From Corynebacterium zhongnanshanii (lineage in GTDB: Bacteria > Actinomycetota > Actinomycetes > Mycobacteriales > Mycobacteriaceae), in the NCBI RefSeq assembly GCF_014490575.1, contig NZ_CP061033.1, positions 1,860,001-1,924,000 of the forward strand: 64,000 nt of DNA, read 5' to 3'. This document shows positions 10,722 through 20,413 of this stretch, in pieces (positions within the stretch are counted from its first letter, which is position 1; each line of letters opens with the position of its first letter). Under the pieces are notes generated by a model. The model was not told the origin of the DNA. It worked only from the letters and a program-made list of their open reading frames with translations, and did not search any database. The position numbers and the translations under genes are program-made.

Positions 10722-10789
10722 GGGTGGGCCTCCTCACGGGTTGTGTTGTGGTGGGCGCGAGTGCGCGTGTGCGTCCGCGCTTAAGCGCG

Positions 10790-10846
10790 GGCGCTCGGGC
10801 GTGCCGGGCGCGGGCGTTGGCGCTGACGCGCTAACGCCCGAGCGCC
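10790..10846 (-). terminator. GC-rich hairpin downstream of serS
   Basis: Thirteen-base arms GGCGCTCGGGCGT and ACGCCCGAGCGCC pair perfectly around a 31-base loop that can itself fold. It lies directly after the serS stop codon. There is no U-tract, so it may be an L-shaped or I-shaped actinobacterial terminator. Confidence 0.6.
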
Positions 10847-10852
10847 AGCAGC

Positions 10853-12127
10853 CTAGTTCTTCGGCCGCAGAACATCCTTGCCCACGAACGGGCGCAGTGC
10901 CTCAGGAACGATCACCGAGCCGTCGGCCTGCTGGTTGTTCTCCAGGATAGCCACCAGCCAACGGGTGGTGGCCAACGTGCCGTTCAGCGTGGCAACAGTC
11001 TGGGCCTTGCCGTTCTCATCGCGGTAACGAGTCTTCAAGCGGCGGCCCTGGAAGGTCGTGCAGTTAGAAGTAGAAGTCAGCTCGCGGTACGTGTCCTGCG
11101 TCGGCACCCACGCCTCCGTATCGAACTTGCGGGCAGCCGACGAGCCCAAGTCCCCGCCGGCCACGTCGATCACTCGATAAGGAACGCCCACGGCCGCCAG
11201 CATCTCCTTCTCCATCGACAGCAACTGCTGGTGTTGCTCCTGCGCATCCTCCGGCTTGCAGTACACAAACATCTCCACCTTGTCGAACTGGTGGACGCGG
11301 ATAATACCGCGGGTGTCCTTGCCATAAGAACCAGCCTCACGGCGGAAGCAGGAGGACCAACCGGCATAGCGCACAGGCCCCTCAGACAGATCAATGATCT
11401 CGTCAGAGTGGTAGCCGGCCAGGGCAACCTCGGAGGTGCCGACCAGGTACATGTCGTCCTCCTCAAGGTGGTAAATCTCGTCAGCGTGTGCACCCAAGAA
11501 GCCCGTGCCGGCCATGATCTCCGGGCGCACCAACACCGGCGGGATCATCAGAGAAAAGCCGTGCTGCGTAGCCTTCTGCGCAGCCAGCTGAAGCATACCG
11601 AGCTGCAACAAAGCACCATCGCCCGTCAAGAAGTAGAAGCGCGCACCAGACACCTTCGTGCCACGCTTCATATCAATAAGCCCCAAAGACTCACCCAGCT
11701 CCAGGTGATCCTTCGGCTCGAAGTCGAATGTTGGTGGCTCCCCCACGTGCTCCAACACCACAAAGTCATCCTCGCCACCCGCAGGCGCCCCCTCCTCCAC
11801 AATGTTGGAGATCCGCATCTGAAGATCATGAACCTCCTGCTCAGCAGCGTTCAGGGTCTCCTCCAGCTTCTTCACACCCTCGGCCTTCGCCTTGCCCTCT
11901 TCACGCAACGCCGCCTTCTCCTCATCAGAGGCCGACCGCATCTTCTGGCCCATCTCCTTCGAGAAAGCCTTCTGCTCCGAACGCGCCGCATCCGCCGCAA
12001 CAATCGCATCCCTGCGGCGCTCATCCGCCTCCAACAGCTGGTCAATCAACTGGGGATCCTCCCCGCGAGTGCGCTGGGACTCACGGCCAACCTCAGGATT
12101 TTCGCGCAGTAGCTTCAGATCAATCAT
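10853..12127 (-). CDS. serS: Seryl-tRNA synthetase
   Basis: Class II aminoacyl-tRNA synthetase that charges tRNA-Ser. The product has 424 residues, typical of the family. An N-terminal coiled-coil tRNA-binding arm (about 30-110, [19 protein letters not shown]) is followed by class II motif 2 ([20 protein letters not shown]) and motif 3 near the end ([19 protein letters not shown]). [14 protein letters not shown] is the Ser-binding TxE region. It sits head to head with a septum-formation-type membrane gene, as Rv3834c/Rv3835 do. Near-certain call. Confidence 0.98.
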   Translation of the reverse strand: MIDLKLLRENPEVGRESQRTRGEDPQLIDQLLEADERRRDAIVAADAARSEQKAFSKEMGQKMRSASDEEKAALREEGKAKAEGVKKLEETLNAAEQEVHDLQMRISNIVEEGAPAGGEDDFVVLEHVGEPPTFDFEPKDHLELGESLGLIDMKRGTKVSGARFYFLTGDGALLQLGMLQLAAQKATQHGFSLMIPPVLVRPEIMAGTGFLGAHADEIYHLEEDDMYLVGTSEVALAGYHSDEIIDLSEGPVRYAGWSSCFRREAGSYGKDTRGIIRVHQFDKVEMFVYCKPEDAQEQHQQLLSMEKEMLAAVGVPYRVIDVAGGDLGSSAARKFDTEAWVPTQDTYRELTSTSNCTTFQGRRLKTRYRDENGKAQTVATLNGTLATTRWLVAILENNQQADGSVIVPEALRPFVGKDVLRPKN

Positions 12128-12267
12128 GCTCTACATCTTAGCCATGACTCCGCCCAACAAATACCCACGGGTACCCGCGGCCAACGGCCTAGGAAGGCTA
12201 TGGGGAGGAGAGGTGGGCGTCGAATAAGTAACAAAGAGCACCGACCTTGGTGGCATAATAAGAAACC

Positions 12268-13299
12268 ATGACTTCTGATCACCGCAAGCCCAGCACATCC
12301 AGCAAGTCCAGCAGCTCGGAAAAGACCAAGATCTTCCTGATCGTGGTCCTGGTGCTCGCGCTATGCGGAGGCGTGGCGGCCGCGGCATACGGCTTCATGT
12401 CCCCGGACGGCAGCAACCCACTGTCCCCCGCCAACGAAGAACAGAAGAAACAAGAAGCCGAGTTCACCAACGCCAACACAGGCTCCTGCATAACCTGGAC
12501 CCCCGCGAACAACGGCACGAACACCAACTTCACCACCGTAGACTGCGCGCAGCCGCACCGCTTCGAAGTCTCCGCGCGCGAGGACCTGTCCCAATACCCC
12601 ACCAGCGAATTCGGAGAGGACTCCGCCATCCCGAACCTGGAGCGGCAGCAGCAGCTGACCTCGCAGCTATGCGTGGGGCCCACCATGTCCTACCTGAACG
12701 GGAAGCTGGATCCCGAAGGCCGCTACACCATCTCCCCGATCCTTCCCCCCGCGAACTCCTGGGACGCCGGCGACCGCACCATGCTCTGCGGCGTGATGGT
12801 GCAAGACGCGCAAGGCCGATCCGTGGAGACCACCGGGCTGGCGGCGGAGCAGGACCAATCCGCGGCGTTGCCGGCCGACACGTGCGTCCGCGCTGACGGC
12901 GACGCCACCGTCGAAGTCCCCTGCGACCAAGACCATTCCTGGCAGGTCGTGTCCGTCGTGAATCTCGCCGAAAAATTCCCCGACGCCTGGCCTACCCCCG
13001 AACAGCAAAACGAACACTTAAACGAGGTGTGTACGGAGGCTGCCCGTGCCTACCTGGGCGGCGACGATCAGCTGTACGAATCGACGCTCACACCATTCTG
13101 GACCACGTTGAAGCAGCAGTCGTGGGATGCCGGTTCTCGTAATGTGAACTGTGCCGTGACCTTTGGGCACCCTGGTGGTGGCTTTGCGGTGCTGAATGGG
13201 GATGTGCGCCAGGGCTTCACGATTGATGGGGCTGCTCCTGAGAAGCGGCAGAAGCGGCCGCCGCTGAAGAACGCGCCGGCGGCGCAGCCAGCGCCGTAG
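12268..13299 (+). CDS. Membrane-anchored septum-formation domain protein (Rv3835-like)
   Basis: Single-pass membrane protein of 343 residues. A Ser/Lys-rich cytoplasmic start is followed by one transmembrane helix (IFLIVVLVLALCGGVAAAAYGF, about 22-43). The extracytoplasmic part contains two similar modules with conserved Cys: GSCITWTP, VDCAQPHRFEV and LCVGPTMSYL, then DTCVRADGD, VPCDQDHSWQV and EVCTEAARAYL. This pattern matches the actinobacterial septum-formation domain (PF13845). Transcription diverges from serS, with 140 bases between. The function in division is inferred from the domain name only. The C-terminus is basic and Ala/Pro-rich. Confidence 0.8.
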   Translation: MTSDHRKPSTSSKSSSSEKTKIFLIVVLVLALCGGVAAAAYGFMSPDGSNPLSPANEEQKKQEAEFTNANTGSCITWTPANNGTNTNFTTVDCAQPHRFEVSAREDLSQYPTSEFGEDSAIPNLERQQQLTSQLCVGPTMSYLNGKLDPEGRYTISPILPPANSWDAGDRTMLCGVMVQDAQGRSVETTGLAAEQDQSAALPADTCVRADGDATVEVPCDQDHSWQVVSVVNLAEKFPDAWPTPEQQNEHLNEVCTEAARAYLGGDDQLYESTLTPFWTTLKQQSWDAGSRNVNCAVTFGHPGGGFAVLNGDVRQGFTIDGAAPEKRQKRPPLKNAPAAQPAP

Positions 13300-14018
13300 T
13301 TTTTGTGGAGCCCTAGGTTCCTGGGCTTTTCCGCCTGCGCGCTCCCAGGCCTTTCACTCCATCGCTCCCCAGCCTCGCGCGTGCCCTCGATTCCCGAATC
13401 GAGGGCATTCTGCTGTTCCCTTCCTGAATCGAGGGCACTTTGCTGTGAAAACGCCGAAATCACGACAACTTGCCCTCGATTCAGGAAACACCCCAGCTCT
13501 CCCATCCGAACACGCTGGCCCAACACGCGCCCAAAGCCTCCCATCGAGCACTCCCCAGCCTGAGCCCGGCCTTCGCTTCCCCGATCGAGGGCAATATGCT
13601 GTGAAAACGCCCAGATCACGACAACTTGCCCTCGATTCAGGAAACACCCCAGCCGTCCCACCAAGATGGGCCTCCTCAACGCGCGCCCCAAAGCCTTACC
13701 CAGACCACTGCCCACCCTCGCGCGCGCCCTCGATTCCCGAATCGAGGGCACTTTGCTGTTCCCTTCCTGAATCGAGGGCATTCTGCTGTGAAAACACCGA
13801 AATCACGACACTTTGCCCTCAATCCAGGATCGCTCCCAGCATGAACCGGTCCTCGCTTCCTGAATCGAGGGCATTCTGCTGTTCGCTTCCTGAATCGAGG
13901 GCATTCTGCTGTGAAAACGCCGAAATCACGACAACTTGCCCTCAAAACAGGATCGGCCTCCAGACTGGCCCAGCGCGCGCCCACACTTCACAGGCAAAAA
14001 GTGGGTAAAACTAATGCT
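13300..14018. repeat. Four-unit palindromic repeat array
   Basis: Between the membrane gene and the zincin lie four related units of about 60-105 bases, at roughly 13382-13485, 13579-13641, 13726-13829 and 13858-13951. Each contains GAATCGAGGGCA, the constant middle TGCTGTGAAAACGCC then ATCACGACA, and the reverse arm TGCCCTCGATTC. The middle is strictly kept while spacers (CACCCCAGC...GCGCGCCCA) vary. Units 1, 3 and 4 carry an extra leading arm. Frames run through it but show no coding signal. It may be a REP/BIME-like element or a cluster of small structured RNAs. Confidence 0.85.
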
Positions 14019-14369
14019 ATGGCTGTTGAAGTTTCCGACGAGCGCTTCGAAGAGCTAGTAGACGAGGGTCTGCGGCGCATCCCTCGAGAGCTGTTGGACA
14101 ATGTGCGCAACGTGGCCATCGTCATCGAAGACTTCAACTGGGAGTCCCCTTCTATTCTGGGACTCTACGAGGGCATCGCACTCACAGAGCGCACCAGCGA
14201 GTACACTTCCGCGCTACCAGACAAAATCACCATCTACCAGGACTCTTTGTGCGATTTTTGCGAGTCTGAAGAAGAGCTAGTGGAGCAAGTTGCCATCACA
14301 GTGATCCACGAACTAGGCCACCACTTCGGGATCAGCGACGAGCGCCTTCATGAACTCGGCTGGGGCTAA
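14019..14369 (+). CDS. Zinc metallopeptidase of the zincin-like family (Rv3836-like)
   Basis: Small cytosolic protein of 116 residues with the zincin motif HELGHHFGI (about 99-107), in which two His and the downstream Asp/Glu may bind zinc. SDERFEELVDEGLRRIP at the start is typical of the family (PF06262). There is no signal peptide. The ATG at 14019 has no clear ribosome-binding site and follows an A/T-rich stretch, suggesting a leaderless transcript. Synteny with Rv3836 supports the call. Its substrates are unknown. Confidence 0.82.
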   Translation: MAVEVSDERFEELVDEGLRRIPRELLDNVRNVAIVIEDFNWESPSILGLYEGIALTERTSEYTSALPDKITIYQDSLCDFCESEEELVEQVAITVIHELGHHFGISDERLHELGWG

Positions 14370-14516
14370 GCGAGCAAAGCCTACGCACGAGGGCTTAGTG
14401 GACTCACTGACTGTGGACTTAGTGATTGTGAACGTACTGGAGTAAGTGCTGGGTTGGGCTCGCACACGGGCAAAGCCCTGCTCACACAGGCAAAGCACTG
14501 CTCACACGCGCACAGC

Positions 14517-15341
14517 CTACGCACGCACCGGCACATGCCCTGCCCAGGACGTGACCGTCATGCACCCGCGGAAAGCCTCAAAGCCGCCGGCGTCGTCCGC
14601 CGACAACTCCCGAGCCTTCGACGCCAACCCCAACAAAACCTCCCGTGACGGCAGCTCCATCTCCACCCACTGGGTGTTCGCCACGTACGTGGAAAAGGCG
14701 AAGTCAGCGTTGATGTTTCCCAAGAACGCGGTCACGAAACGGATCACGGCGCCGTGGCTCACCACCACGACATCCAAACCCTCCCTCTCAGCAAGGAACG
14801 CGAACAGGCTCGGCAGGTACCGCTCCAGCACTTGGTAGCCGTTCAGCGCACCGCGCACGGGCCGCTGTACGTCGCCCATCAGCCACGCGCCGAATGACAT
14901 GTGGTACTCGGCATGCGAGCTCTCGTCCGTGAGCATCTCCAGCTCCCCCGCGGGGATCTCGGAGATCCCGGGAAGCACCTGGTGGGACGCGATTGTCACG
15001 CCCGCGTCATCCAGCGCCGTCGCGATGTGCGCCGCGGTCTGCCGCGCACGATCCGCCTCCGACGACGCCAGCCGCACACTCCGCTCCACCCCCTCACGCG
15101 CGCCCGCGCTCTCACGCTCGTTCACGCTCTCCTCCGCGCGCTCGCTCTCGTCAAGCACAGCACCCCCACCAACCACGCGCGCGAGCTCCTCCCCCGCACG
15201 CCGCGCCTGCTGCTCCCCCAGCTCCGTCAGCGACGCGCCGGGCAGCTCCGTGTCCAGCGCGTGCATCACGTTTGACGTGGTCTGCCCATGCCTCACCATG
15301 TACACCCGCGCCGCCCGCGCACCGGTCCGATTGTCCGTCAC
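14517..15341 (-). CDS. Histidine phosphatase superfamily protein (Rv3837c-like)
   Basis: Phosphoglycerate-mutase-fold phosphatase of 274 residues. The phosphorylated His is in YMVRHGQTTSN (about 14-24), and the second catalytic His in VVVSHGAVIRF. The Arg of SSEADRARQTA is the usual third pocket residue. Between the first motif and this Arg lies an unusual charged, low-complexity insert (DESERAEESVNERESAGA). It is encoded just downstream of pheA on the same strand. The substrate is unknown; the fold call is secure. Confidence 0.85.
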   Translation of the reverse strand: MTDNRTGARAARVYMVRHGQTTSNVMHALDTELPGASLTELGEQQARRAGEELARVVGGGAVLDESERAEESVNERESAGAREGVERSVRLASSEADRARQTAAHIATALDDAGVTIASHQVLPGISEIPAGELEMLTDESSHAEYHMSFGAWLMGDVQRPVRGALNGYQVLERYLPSLFAFLAEREGLDVVVVSHGAVIRFVTAFLGNINADFAFSTYVANTQWVEMELPSREVLLGLASKARELSADDAGGFEAFRGCMTVTSWAGHVPVRA

Positions 15342-15409
15342 TGGCTGTCCTCCTTGTGCTCTGTCTTGTTTCTGCGATGCGTCGTTTTTTATTTTCCCCT
15401 ACGACGCCG

Positions 15410-16384
15410 CTACTCGTCCCCCCTGGCCCACGCCCGAACCTGCTTCCACGAATCCCCGAAGTCCGCGGGCGCGCTGCCGGCGTGCATGGACACGCCCACG
15501 TTCGCGATGGGCCAGGATCCGAGGTAGCGCATGTCTTCGGAGTTTCGGTGGAGGGCTGCGAGGGCTTCGGCTACGGCGTCGTCCTCGATGTGGCCGACCA
15601 TGTCGATGTGGAAGACGTAGATTCCCATGATGGAGCCGCCGGGGTTGCGTAGGGGGCGGGATTCGATGCGGGAGAGGTCCACGCCGCGCATGGACAGTTC
15701 CATGAGTGCTTCTTGGAGGCTGGCGGGGCGGTTTTTGAGGGTGAGGATGATGGAGGTGCGGTCTTGGCCGCTGCGTGGGGTGGGGGTGCCCGGACGTCCG
15801 ACGAGGACGAAGCGGGTAAACGCGCCGGGAACGTCTGCGACGCCGGTGTGGTGTATGGAGAGACCGTGGAGGTCGGCGGCTCGCGCTGGGGCGGCGGCGG
15901 CGTCGATTTCCCCGGTGGCGACGGATTCGGCGGCGGCGCCATTGGAGGCGGCGGGGACGAAGCGGGCGTGGGGTAGGTGTGTGGCGAGCCAGTCGCGGAT
16001 TTGCGCGTGGGCGACGGGGTGGCAGCTGATGGTGCGGACTTGGTCGAGGGTGGTGCCGGGGCGTGTCATGATGGCGAATTCGACGGGGACCACGACTTCG
16101 TTGAAGATGTGGACGGGGCTGCCGGTCATGAGGGCGTCTTCGGTTTGGGTGACGGAGCCGTCCACGGCGGATTCGAGGGCGACGACGGCGAAGTCTGCGT
16201 CGCCGCGGCGGACCGCGTTGAGGGCGGCTGTGGGCGATTCGACGGGCAGCTGTTCGATTGCGGCGGTGTCTGGCGCGCTGGTGAGGCCGGGGATTTTGCC
16301 TTCGGCAACGAAGTCGTGGAGGGCTTGTTCGGTGAAGGTGCCTCGGGGTCCGAGGTACGCGAGCCTGCAAGACGGGGTAGTCAT
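15410..16384 (-). CDS. pheA: Prephenate dehydratase
   Basis: Converts prephenate to phenylpyruvate in phenylalanine synthesis. The product has 324 residues. It begins LAYLGPRGTFTEQAL and contains the periplasmic-binding-like catalytic domain (VPVEFAIMTRPGTTLDQV, SCHPVAHAQIRDWL). The C-terminal ACT domain (SIILTLKNRPASLQEAL, ESRPLRNPGGSIMGIYVF) gives Phe feedback control in relatives. A TRF-type motif is replaced by FTRFVLVG, which is normal here. Rv3838c is the positional match. Confidence 0.96.
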   Translation of the reverse strand: MTTPSCRLAYLGPRGTFTEQALHDFVAEGKIPGLTSAPDTAAIEQLPVESPTAALNAVRRGDADFAVVALESAVDGSVTQTEDALMTGSPVHIFNEVVVPVEFAIMTRPGTTLDQVRTISCHPVAHAQIRDWLATHLPHARFVPAASNGAAAESVATGEIDAAAAPARAADLHGLSIHHTGVADVPGAFTRFVLVGRPGTPTPRSGQDRTSIILTLKNRPASLQEALMELSMRGVDLSRIESRPLRNPGGSIMGIYVFHIDMVGHIEDDAVAEALAALHRNSEDMRYLGSWPIANVGVSMHAGSAPADFGDSWKQVRAWARGDE

Positions 16385-16421
16385 GCACCTAGAGTACTAG
16401 GCCGGCCTATAGTCATGGGTG

Positions 16422-17837
16422 ATGTCTGATTTCCACCGTCGTTTAGAGGAAGCGATGCGCCGCACGGGTCTGAGCCAGGCCCAGTTGGGAGTTGCGCGTG
16501 TGTACAGCTCGCCGAAGCGGGGCGACGCGGCCGGAGGCGCGGGCGCACCTGCGGAGCGCACGGCAGCGGGCGCAGCGGACGCGCCGGAGCGCACGCCCGA
16601 GCACGCGCACGCGGGCACCGGCGACCCCCGCGCCGCGCAGCTGCCCCTGGCCGGCCAGGAAGTGCTGCTTAAAGACCTTCACCAGGTCGCCGGCGAGACG
16701 GTCTCCTTCGGGTCGTGCCACCAGGCGCGCGTCGCCGAGCACACCGACAGCGCAGCCACAGCGCTCCTCAACGCGGGCGCCAGCCTGGTGGGGGCAAGCA
16801 GCACCGCGGAGTTCGGGACGGTGGCGTATACGGAACCGGTGGGCGTCGATCAGCCGGTAAATCCCCTGAACACGGCGATGATGGTCGGCGGGTCCTCGGG
16901 CGGGGCGGCGACGGCGGTGGCGCGTGGCCTGGTGGATGTGGCGCACGCGACGGACGGCGGCGGGTCGATCCGCATCCCCGCGGCGTGTTGTGGCCTGGTG
17001 GGGTTGAAGCCGGCGCATGACCGCACGCATGCGCCGGGCGGGTTTACGCCTACGGCGCAGGGGTTGATCGCGAAGGATCTGGCGCACACGCGGCGCGCTT
17101 ATGGGCTGGACGCCGGCGCGCTCACAACCCGGCGCGGCCTGCGGTTGGGGTACACGAACGCGCCGTTTCATAGTGCGAGTGCGGTGGATCCGGCGATTGC
17201 GGCGTCCACGGCGGCGGTGGCGAGCCTACTGGTCACGCACCCGGCGGTGGAGAGCTTGGCGCCGGCGCCGCGGCCGTATCCGCGGGCCACGTTTGAGCTG
17301 TTTAGCGAGTTTCTGGCTGCGCGCTGCGCGGACCTTCCGGGCACGCTCACGCCGTTGACCTCGTGGCTGCGGGACCGTGGGCGCGAGATCCCGGCGCACC
17401 GCAGGCAGCTGTTGGTGGAGCAGATCCTGGCGGTGGATCCGTCCTCCGGGCCGTGGCGCGATCTGGATGTTGTTATTAATCCGACGCTGGCCTGCGCTCC
17501 CCCAGCGCCGAACACCTTCAGCGCGCTGAGTCCGCGGCTGAACTTCCTGGCTCAGACGGCGTGGACCCCGTGGGGGACACTGTGGAATCTGACGGGCTGG
17601 GCCGCGGTGAGTGTGCCGCTGGTGGATCCTGCGGAGGTTCCTGGACGCTGGCCGATCTCGCTGATGGTGGGCGCTGTGGGTGATCGTGTGACCGACGCCG
17701 AGCTGCTGGATATCGCGGAGTTCGTCCAGAGCGTGGCGCGGCAGTTGCCGGCTGAACAGCTGTCCCTGGCGGAGCCTGGGGATGTACGTGCGCTGGGCTT
17801 TGAGCCGCGCCCGGAGAACCGGCATGAGCACGAGTGA
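16422..17837 (+). CDS. Amidase signature family hydrolase
   Basis: Cytosolic amidase-fold enzyme of about 471 residues. The Ser-cisSer-Lys triad is intact: Lys in [11 protein letters not shown], the cis-Ser in [14 protein letters not shown] and the nucleophile Ser in [20 protein letters not shown]. The N-terminus has an Ala/Pro-rich low-complexity stretch (about 28-70) that is not part of the fold. ATG 16422 is chosen; the adjacent GTG at 16419 is equally possible, and both start very near the divergent pheA promoter. The substrate is unknown. The CPBP gene overlaps its stop by 14 bases, so the two are translationally coupled. Confidence 0.83.
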   Translation: MSDFHRRLEEAMRRTGLSQAQLGVARVYSSPKRGDAAGGAGAPAERTAAGAADAPERTPEHAHAGTGDPRAAQLPLAGQEVLLKDLHQVAGETVSFGSCHQARVAEHTDSAATALLNAGASLVGASSTAEFGTVAYTEPVGVDQPVNPLNTAMMVGGSSGGAATAVARGLVDVAHATDGGGSIRIPAACCGLVGLKPAHDRTHAPGGFTPTAQGLIAKDLAHTRRAYGLDAGALTTRRGLRLGYTNAPFHSASAVDPAIAASTAAVASLLVTHPAVESLAPAPRPYPRATFELFSEFLAARCADLPGTLTPLTSWLRDRGREIPAHRRQLLVEQILAVDPSSGPWRDLDVVINPTLACAPPAPNTFSALSPRLNFLAQTAWTPWGTLWNLTGWAAVSVPLVDPAEVPGRWPISLMVGAVGDRVTDAELLDIAEFVQSVARQLPAEQLSLAEPGDVRALGFEPRPENRHEHE

Positions 17838-18585
17838 TCGCCGCGCTCTGCGCTGGAATGACCGCCGCGCTGTGCGCTGGGAGCTGTTCCTGGTCCTGGC
17901 CATCACGTTTGGTGTCTCGGGCGTGCGCGCTACCTTACGCCTGGTGGAGTCCCTGGCGGATCCGCGCCCGTTGAACCAGCAACATGCCACCCTGAACGAG
18001 CAGCAGTCTGTGCTGCCGTGGCTGGATCCGGTGTTGCAGGTGTTGTCCTCCGGGGTGTTGTTCGCGTGGGGTGGGTTGGCTCTGTTCTTGCTCACGCGCC
18101 ACCTGCCTACCCCGCGCCTGACCACATCGCTCCGTTCTTTCCGCCTCACGGACGCCCTCCACGGCGCAGCCCTCGCCGCCCTCATCGGCCTGCCCGGCCT
18201 GGCGTTCTATGCGCTGGCTGTGCAGCTCGGCTGGTCGAAGGCGGTGGAGCCCTCCGGGCTGGACCAGTCCGCCTGGCAGCTGCCGCTGCTCATTCTGAAC
18301 GCCTGCGCGAATGGCTTCGCCGAGGAGCTGATCGTGGTGGCGTGGCTGGTGACCCGCTTACGCCAACTGCGCTGTTCCTGGCCGGTGGTGTTCGCGGCCA
18401 GTGCGCTGCTGCGGGGTAGCTATCACCTCTACCAGGGTGTCTCGGCTGGGCTGGGGAATGTGGTGATAGGGCTGGTGTTTGTCTGGTACTTCAAGCGCAC
18501 GGGGCGCGTGTGGCCGTTGGTGGTGGGACATGCGGTGATTGATTGTGTGGCTTTTGTGGGGTTTGCGCTGGGCGTGCGCGTCTGA
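17824..18585 (+). CDS. CPBP-family intramembrane protein
   Basis: Polytopic membrane protein of 253 residues with about seven hydrophobic segments. The Abi/CPBP motif 1 is FAEELIVVAWLVTRL, which keeps the Glu pair but lacks the Arg of EExxxR. Later elements LLRGSYHLYQG (with a conserved His) and VVGHAVIDCVAF (His) complete the usual glutamate/histidine set. It may be a Rce1-like protease or an inactive relative. Its start overlaps the amidase end (ATGAGCACGAGTGA). Confidence 0.82.
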   Translation: MSTSDRRALRWNDRRAVRWELFLVLAITFGVSGVRATLRLVESLADPRPLNQQHATLNEQQSVLPWLDPVLQVLSSGVLFAWGGLALFLLTRHLPTPRLTTSLRSFRLTDALHGAALAALIGLPGLAFYALAVQLGWSKAVEPSGLDQSAWQLPLLILNACANGFAEELIVVAWLVTRLRQLRCSWPVVFAASALLRGSYHLYQGVSAGLGNVVIGLVFVWYFKRTGRVWPLVVGHAVIDCVAFVGFALGVRV

Positions 18586-18587
18586 GG

Positions 18588-18670
18588 CACGCGTGACGCA
18601 TGCCTGACGCGCGCGTGATGTTCGCGTGACGCATGCCTGACGCGCGCACAGCACACGTGTGACACGCACC
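18588..18670. repeat. Short tandem repeat downstream of the CPBP gene
   Basis: GCGTGACGCATGCCTGACGC occurs twice about 32 bases apart, with further TGACGC and TGACAC copies. There is no hairpin with a U-tract. It is a simple GC-rich degenerate repeat. Confidence 0.55.
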
Positions 18671-18734
18671 TGTCGCGCACACGATCCGTCCAACCGGCGG
18701 GGCTTTGTAGGGCGTTGCCGCTAAGATTGCGTGC

Positions 18735-20042
18735 ATGGATTCTCGCAACGGTTACTCTGGCGATTCTGGGGATGAGTTCGCCCGGGACCGGAATGGAAAG
18801 GTGATTGTGGATCGTTTTGGTCGCCCGGTGCGGCGACGTGCGGCCCCCGATCCTTCCCCTTCCGCCCGACGCCCACTTCCCCCCAATCCCAGCGCACCCC
18901 CGCGCCGAGAGCAGCCAGAGGCGCCGCGGTATCAGCGCAGTGCGGCACAGTACCCGGCGCGGGAGCCGGTGCGCGCGCAGCCGTACGAGCCTGCGCAACA
19001 CCAGCAGCAGGGCTACCAGCCGGCTTCGGGGCCCGGCGTGGCCGGCGGGCGGAGCGAGTTCTCTCGGCCGTCACGGGGCGCGCATGCCGCGCGCACCGGC
19101 AGCAAGCAGCGCCTTCGTGTTCCGGGGGGTTTCGCTGGGGTGCGCCGTGGCGTCGGAATATTGATTATTGTTCTGCTGGCACTCGTGATTGGCGGGGGAA
19201 TCTGGGTGGACAGCAACCTGCAGCGCACGGATGCGATCCAGAAGTACGACGGGCGGCCGAAGGGGTCGTTGACGAGTACGAATTGGCTGCTGGTGGGGTC
19301 GGACTCGCGTGCGGGGCTGACGGCCGAGGACGCCGACCGGCTGATGGCCGGCGAGCTGGACAACACTGTGAACCACACGGACACGATCATGGTGGTGCAC
19401 GTGCCGCTGTTCGGCAAGGCGACGATGATGTCCATCCCGCGAGACTCCTACGTCTCCATCCCGGGCTATGGGCAGGACAAGATCAACCAGGCGTTTGCGA
19501 TTGGCGGTGCGCCGCTGCTGCAGCAGACCGTGGAGCAGTCCACGGGTATCCACATTGACCGCTATGCGGAGATCGGCTTCGGCGGGTTTGCGAACGTGGT
19601 GGACAAGATGGGTGGCGTGAACATCTGTGTGGAGGAGCCGCTGGACGACCCGATGGCGGGTATCAACCTGCAGGCCGGGTGCCAGGACCTGGATGGGCCG
19701 ACGGCGCTGGGGTATGTGCGTTCCCGCTACGCGTCCGCGAATGGCGATCTGGATCGTGTGGCGCGCCAGCGGCAGTTTTTGAATGCGATGGCGCACAAGA
19801 TGACCAGCGTGGGAACGCTGGCGAACCCGTTCCGGCTGTTCCCTACCGTGAAGACGCTGAGCAATTCTTTGACGGTGAACCAGAAGGATCACGTGTGGAA
19901 CCTGGCGAAGCTGGGGCTGGGCATGGCCGGTGGTGTGCACCAGGAGACGGTGCCGGTGGCGAGCTATGAGGACACGGACGTGGGCAATGTGGTGCTGTGG
20001 GACGACGCCGCGGCGCAGGAGATGTTCAAGACGTTCAAGTAA
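18735..20042 (+). CDS. LytR-CpsA-Psr (LCP) family glycopolymer ligase
   Basis: Membrane-anchored phosphotransferase of 435 residues. LCP proteins attach arabinogalactan or related polymers to peptidoglycan outside the membrane. The cytoplasmic N-terminal 130 residues are Pro/Arg/Gln-rich and disordered. One transmembrane helix (VGILIIVLLALVIGGGIWV) follows. The LCP domain shows TDTIMVVHVPLFG, SIPRDSYVSIPG (pyrophosphate-binding Arg-Asp), DKINQAFAIGG and ALGYVRSRY with DLDRVARQRQFL. Placement next to Rv3834-3840-like genes matches mycobacterial order. Which polymer it transfers is not determinable. Confidence 0.93.
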   Translation: MDSRNGYSGDSGDEFARDRNGKVIVDRFGRPVRRRAAPDPSPSARRPLPPNPSAPPRREQPEAPRYQRSAAQYPAREPVRAQPYEPAQHQQQGYQPASGPGVAGGRSEFSRPSRGAHAARTGSKQRLRVPGGFAGVRRGVGILIIVLLALVIGGGIWVDSNLQRTDAIQKYDGRPKGSLTSTNWLLVGSDSRAGLTAEDADRLMAGELDNTVNHTDTIMVVHVPLFGKATMMSIPRDSYVSIPGYGQDKINQAFAIGGAPLLQQTVEQSTGIHIDRYAEIGFGGFANVVDKMGGVNICVEEPLDDPMAGINLQAGCQDLDGPTALGYVRSRYASANGDLDRVARQRQFLNAMAHKMTSVGTLANPFRLFPTVKTLSNSLTVNQKDHVWNLAKLGLGMAGGVHQETVPVASYEDTDVGNVVLWDDAAAQEMFKTFK

Positions 20043-20413
20043 GGGGCGGATTCGCACGGCGAGCAAGTTCGACTGCTGGGCAGGGTCCCGCATTTCGAGA
20101 TGAAGGTGCTCGGGCTCTAGGGGCTTCGCGGGCCAATACTGGTGATACTTCGGACGGCGTGCGCACGGCTGAGTGTGGGCGAGGATCCAAATGCTGAGGT
20201 TACTCAGAAAAAGATCAGACTATTGAGCTCGACTTCCTAATCGCGTACACGAAAAGCTCAAGACTGATTTTGGCAACATAAATGAGGATGGAATAACTGC
20301 TCACACACATCGAATGTAGCGTGGACCTAGAGGCTTACACACCATGAACGACATACAGTCAAACGCAAATCTCGTTTTGACGAGCTGATTGACCTACCCG
20401 TCAAAACAACATG
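20043..20413. other. Gene-free junction before the accessory island
   Basis: No gene is supported. Base composition changes here from G+C-rich to clearly A/T-richer from about 20200. No integrase, tRNA or direct repeat marks a clean boundary. Confidence 0.6.

Noticed and set aside
13382..13951. CRISPR array
   Set aside because: The units are palindromic with conserved loops and irregular spacing, spacers are partly similar, and no cas gene is present.
15399..16388. 329-codon minus-strand frame overlapping pheA
   Set aside because: Almost only Arg, Pro and His; it is an out-of-frame reading of pheA.
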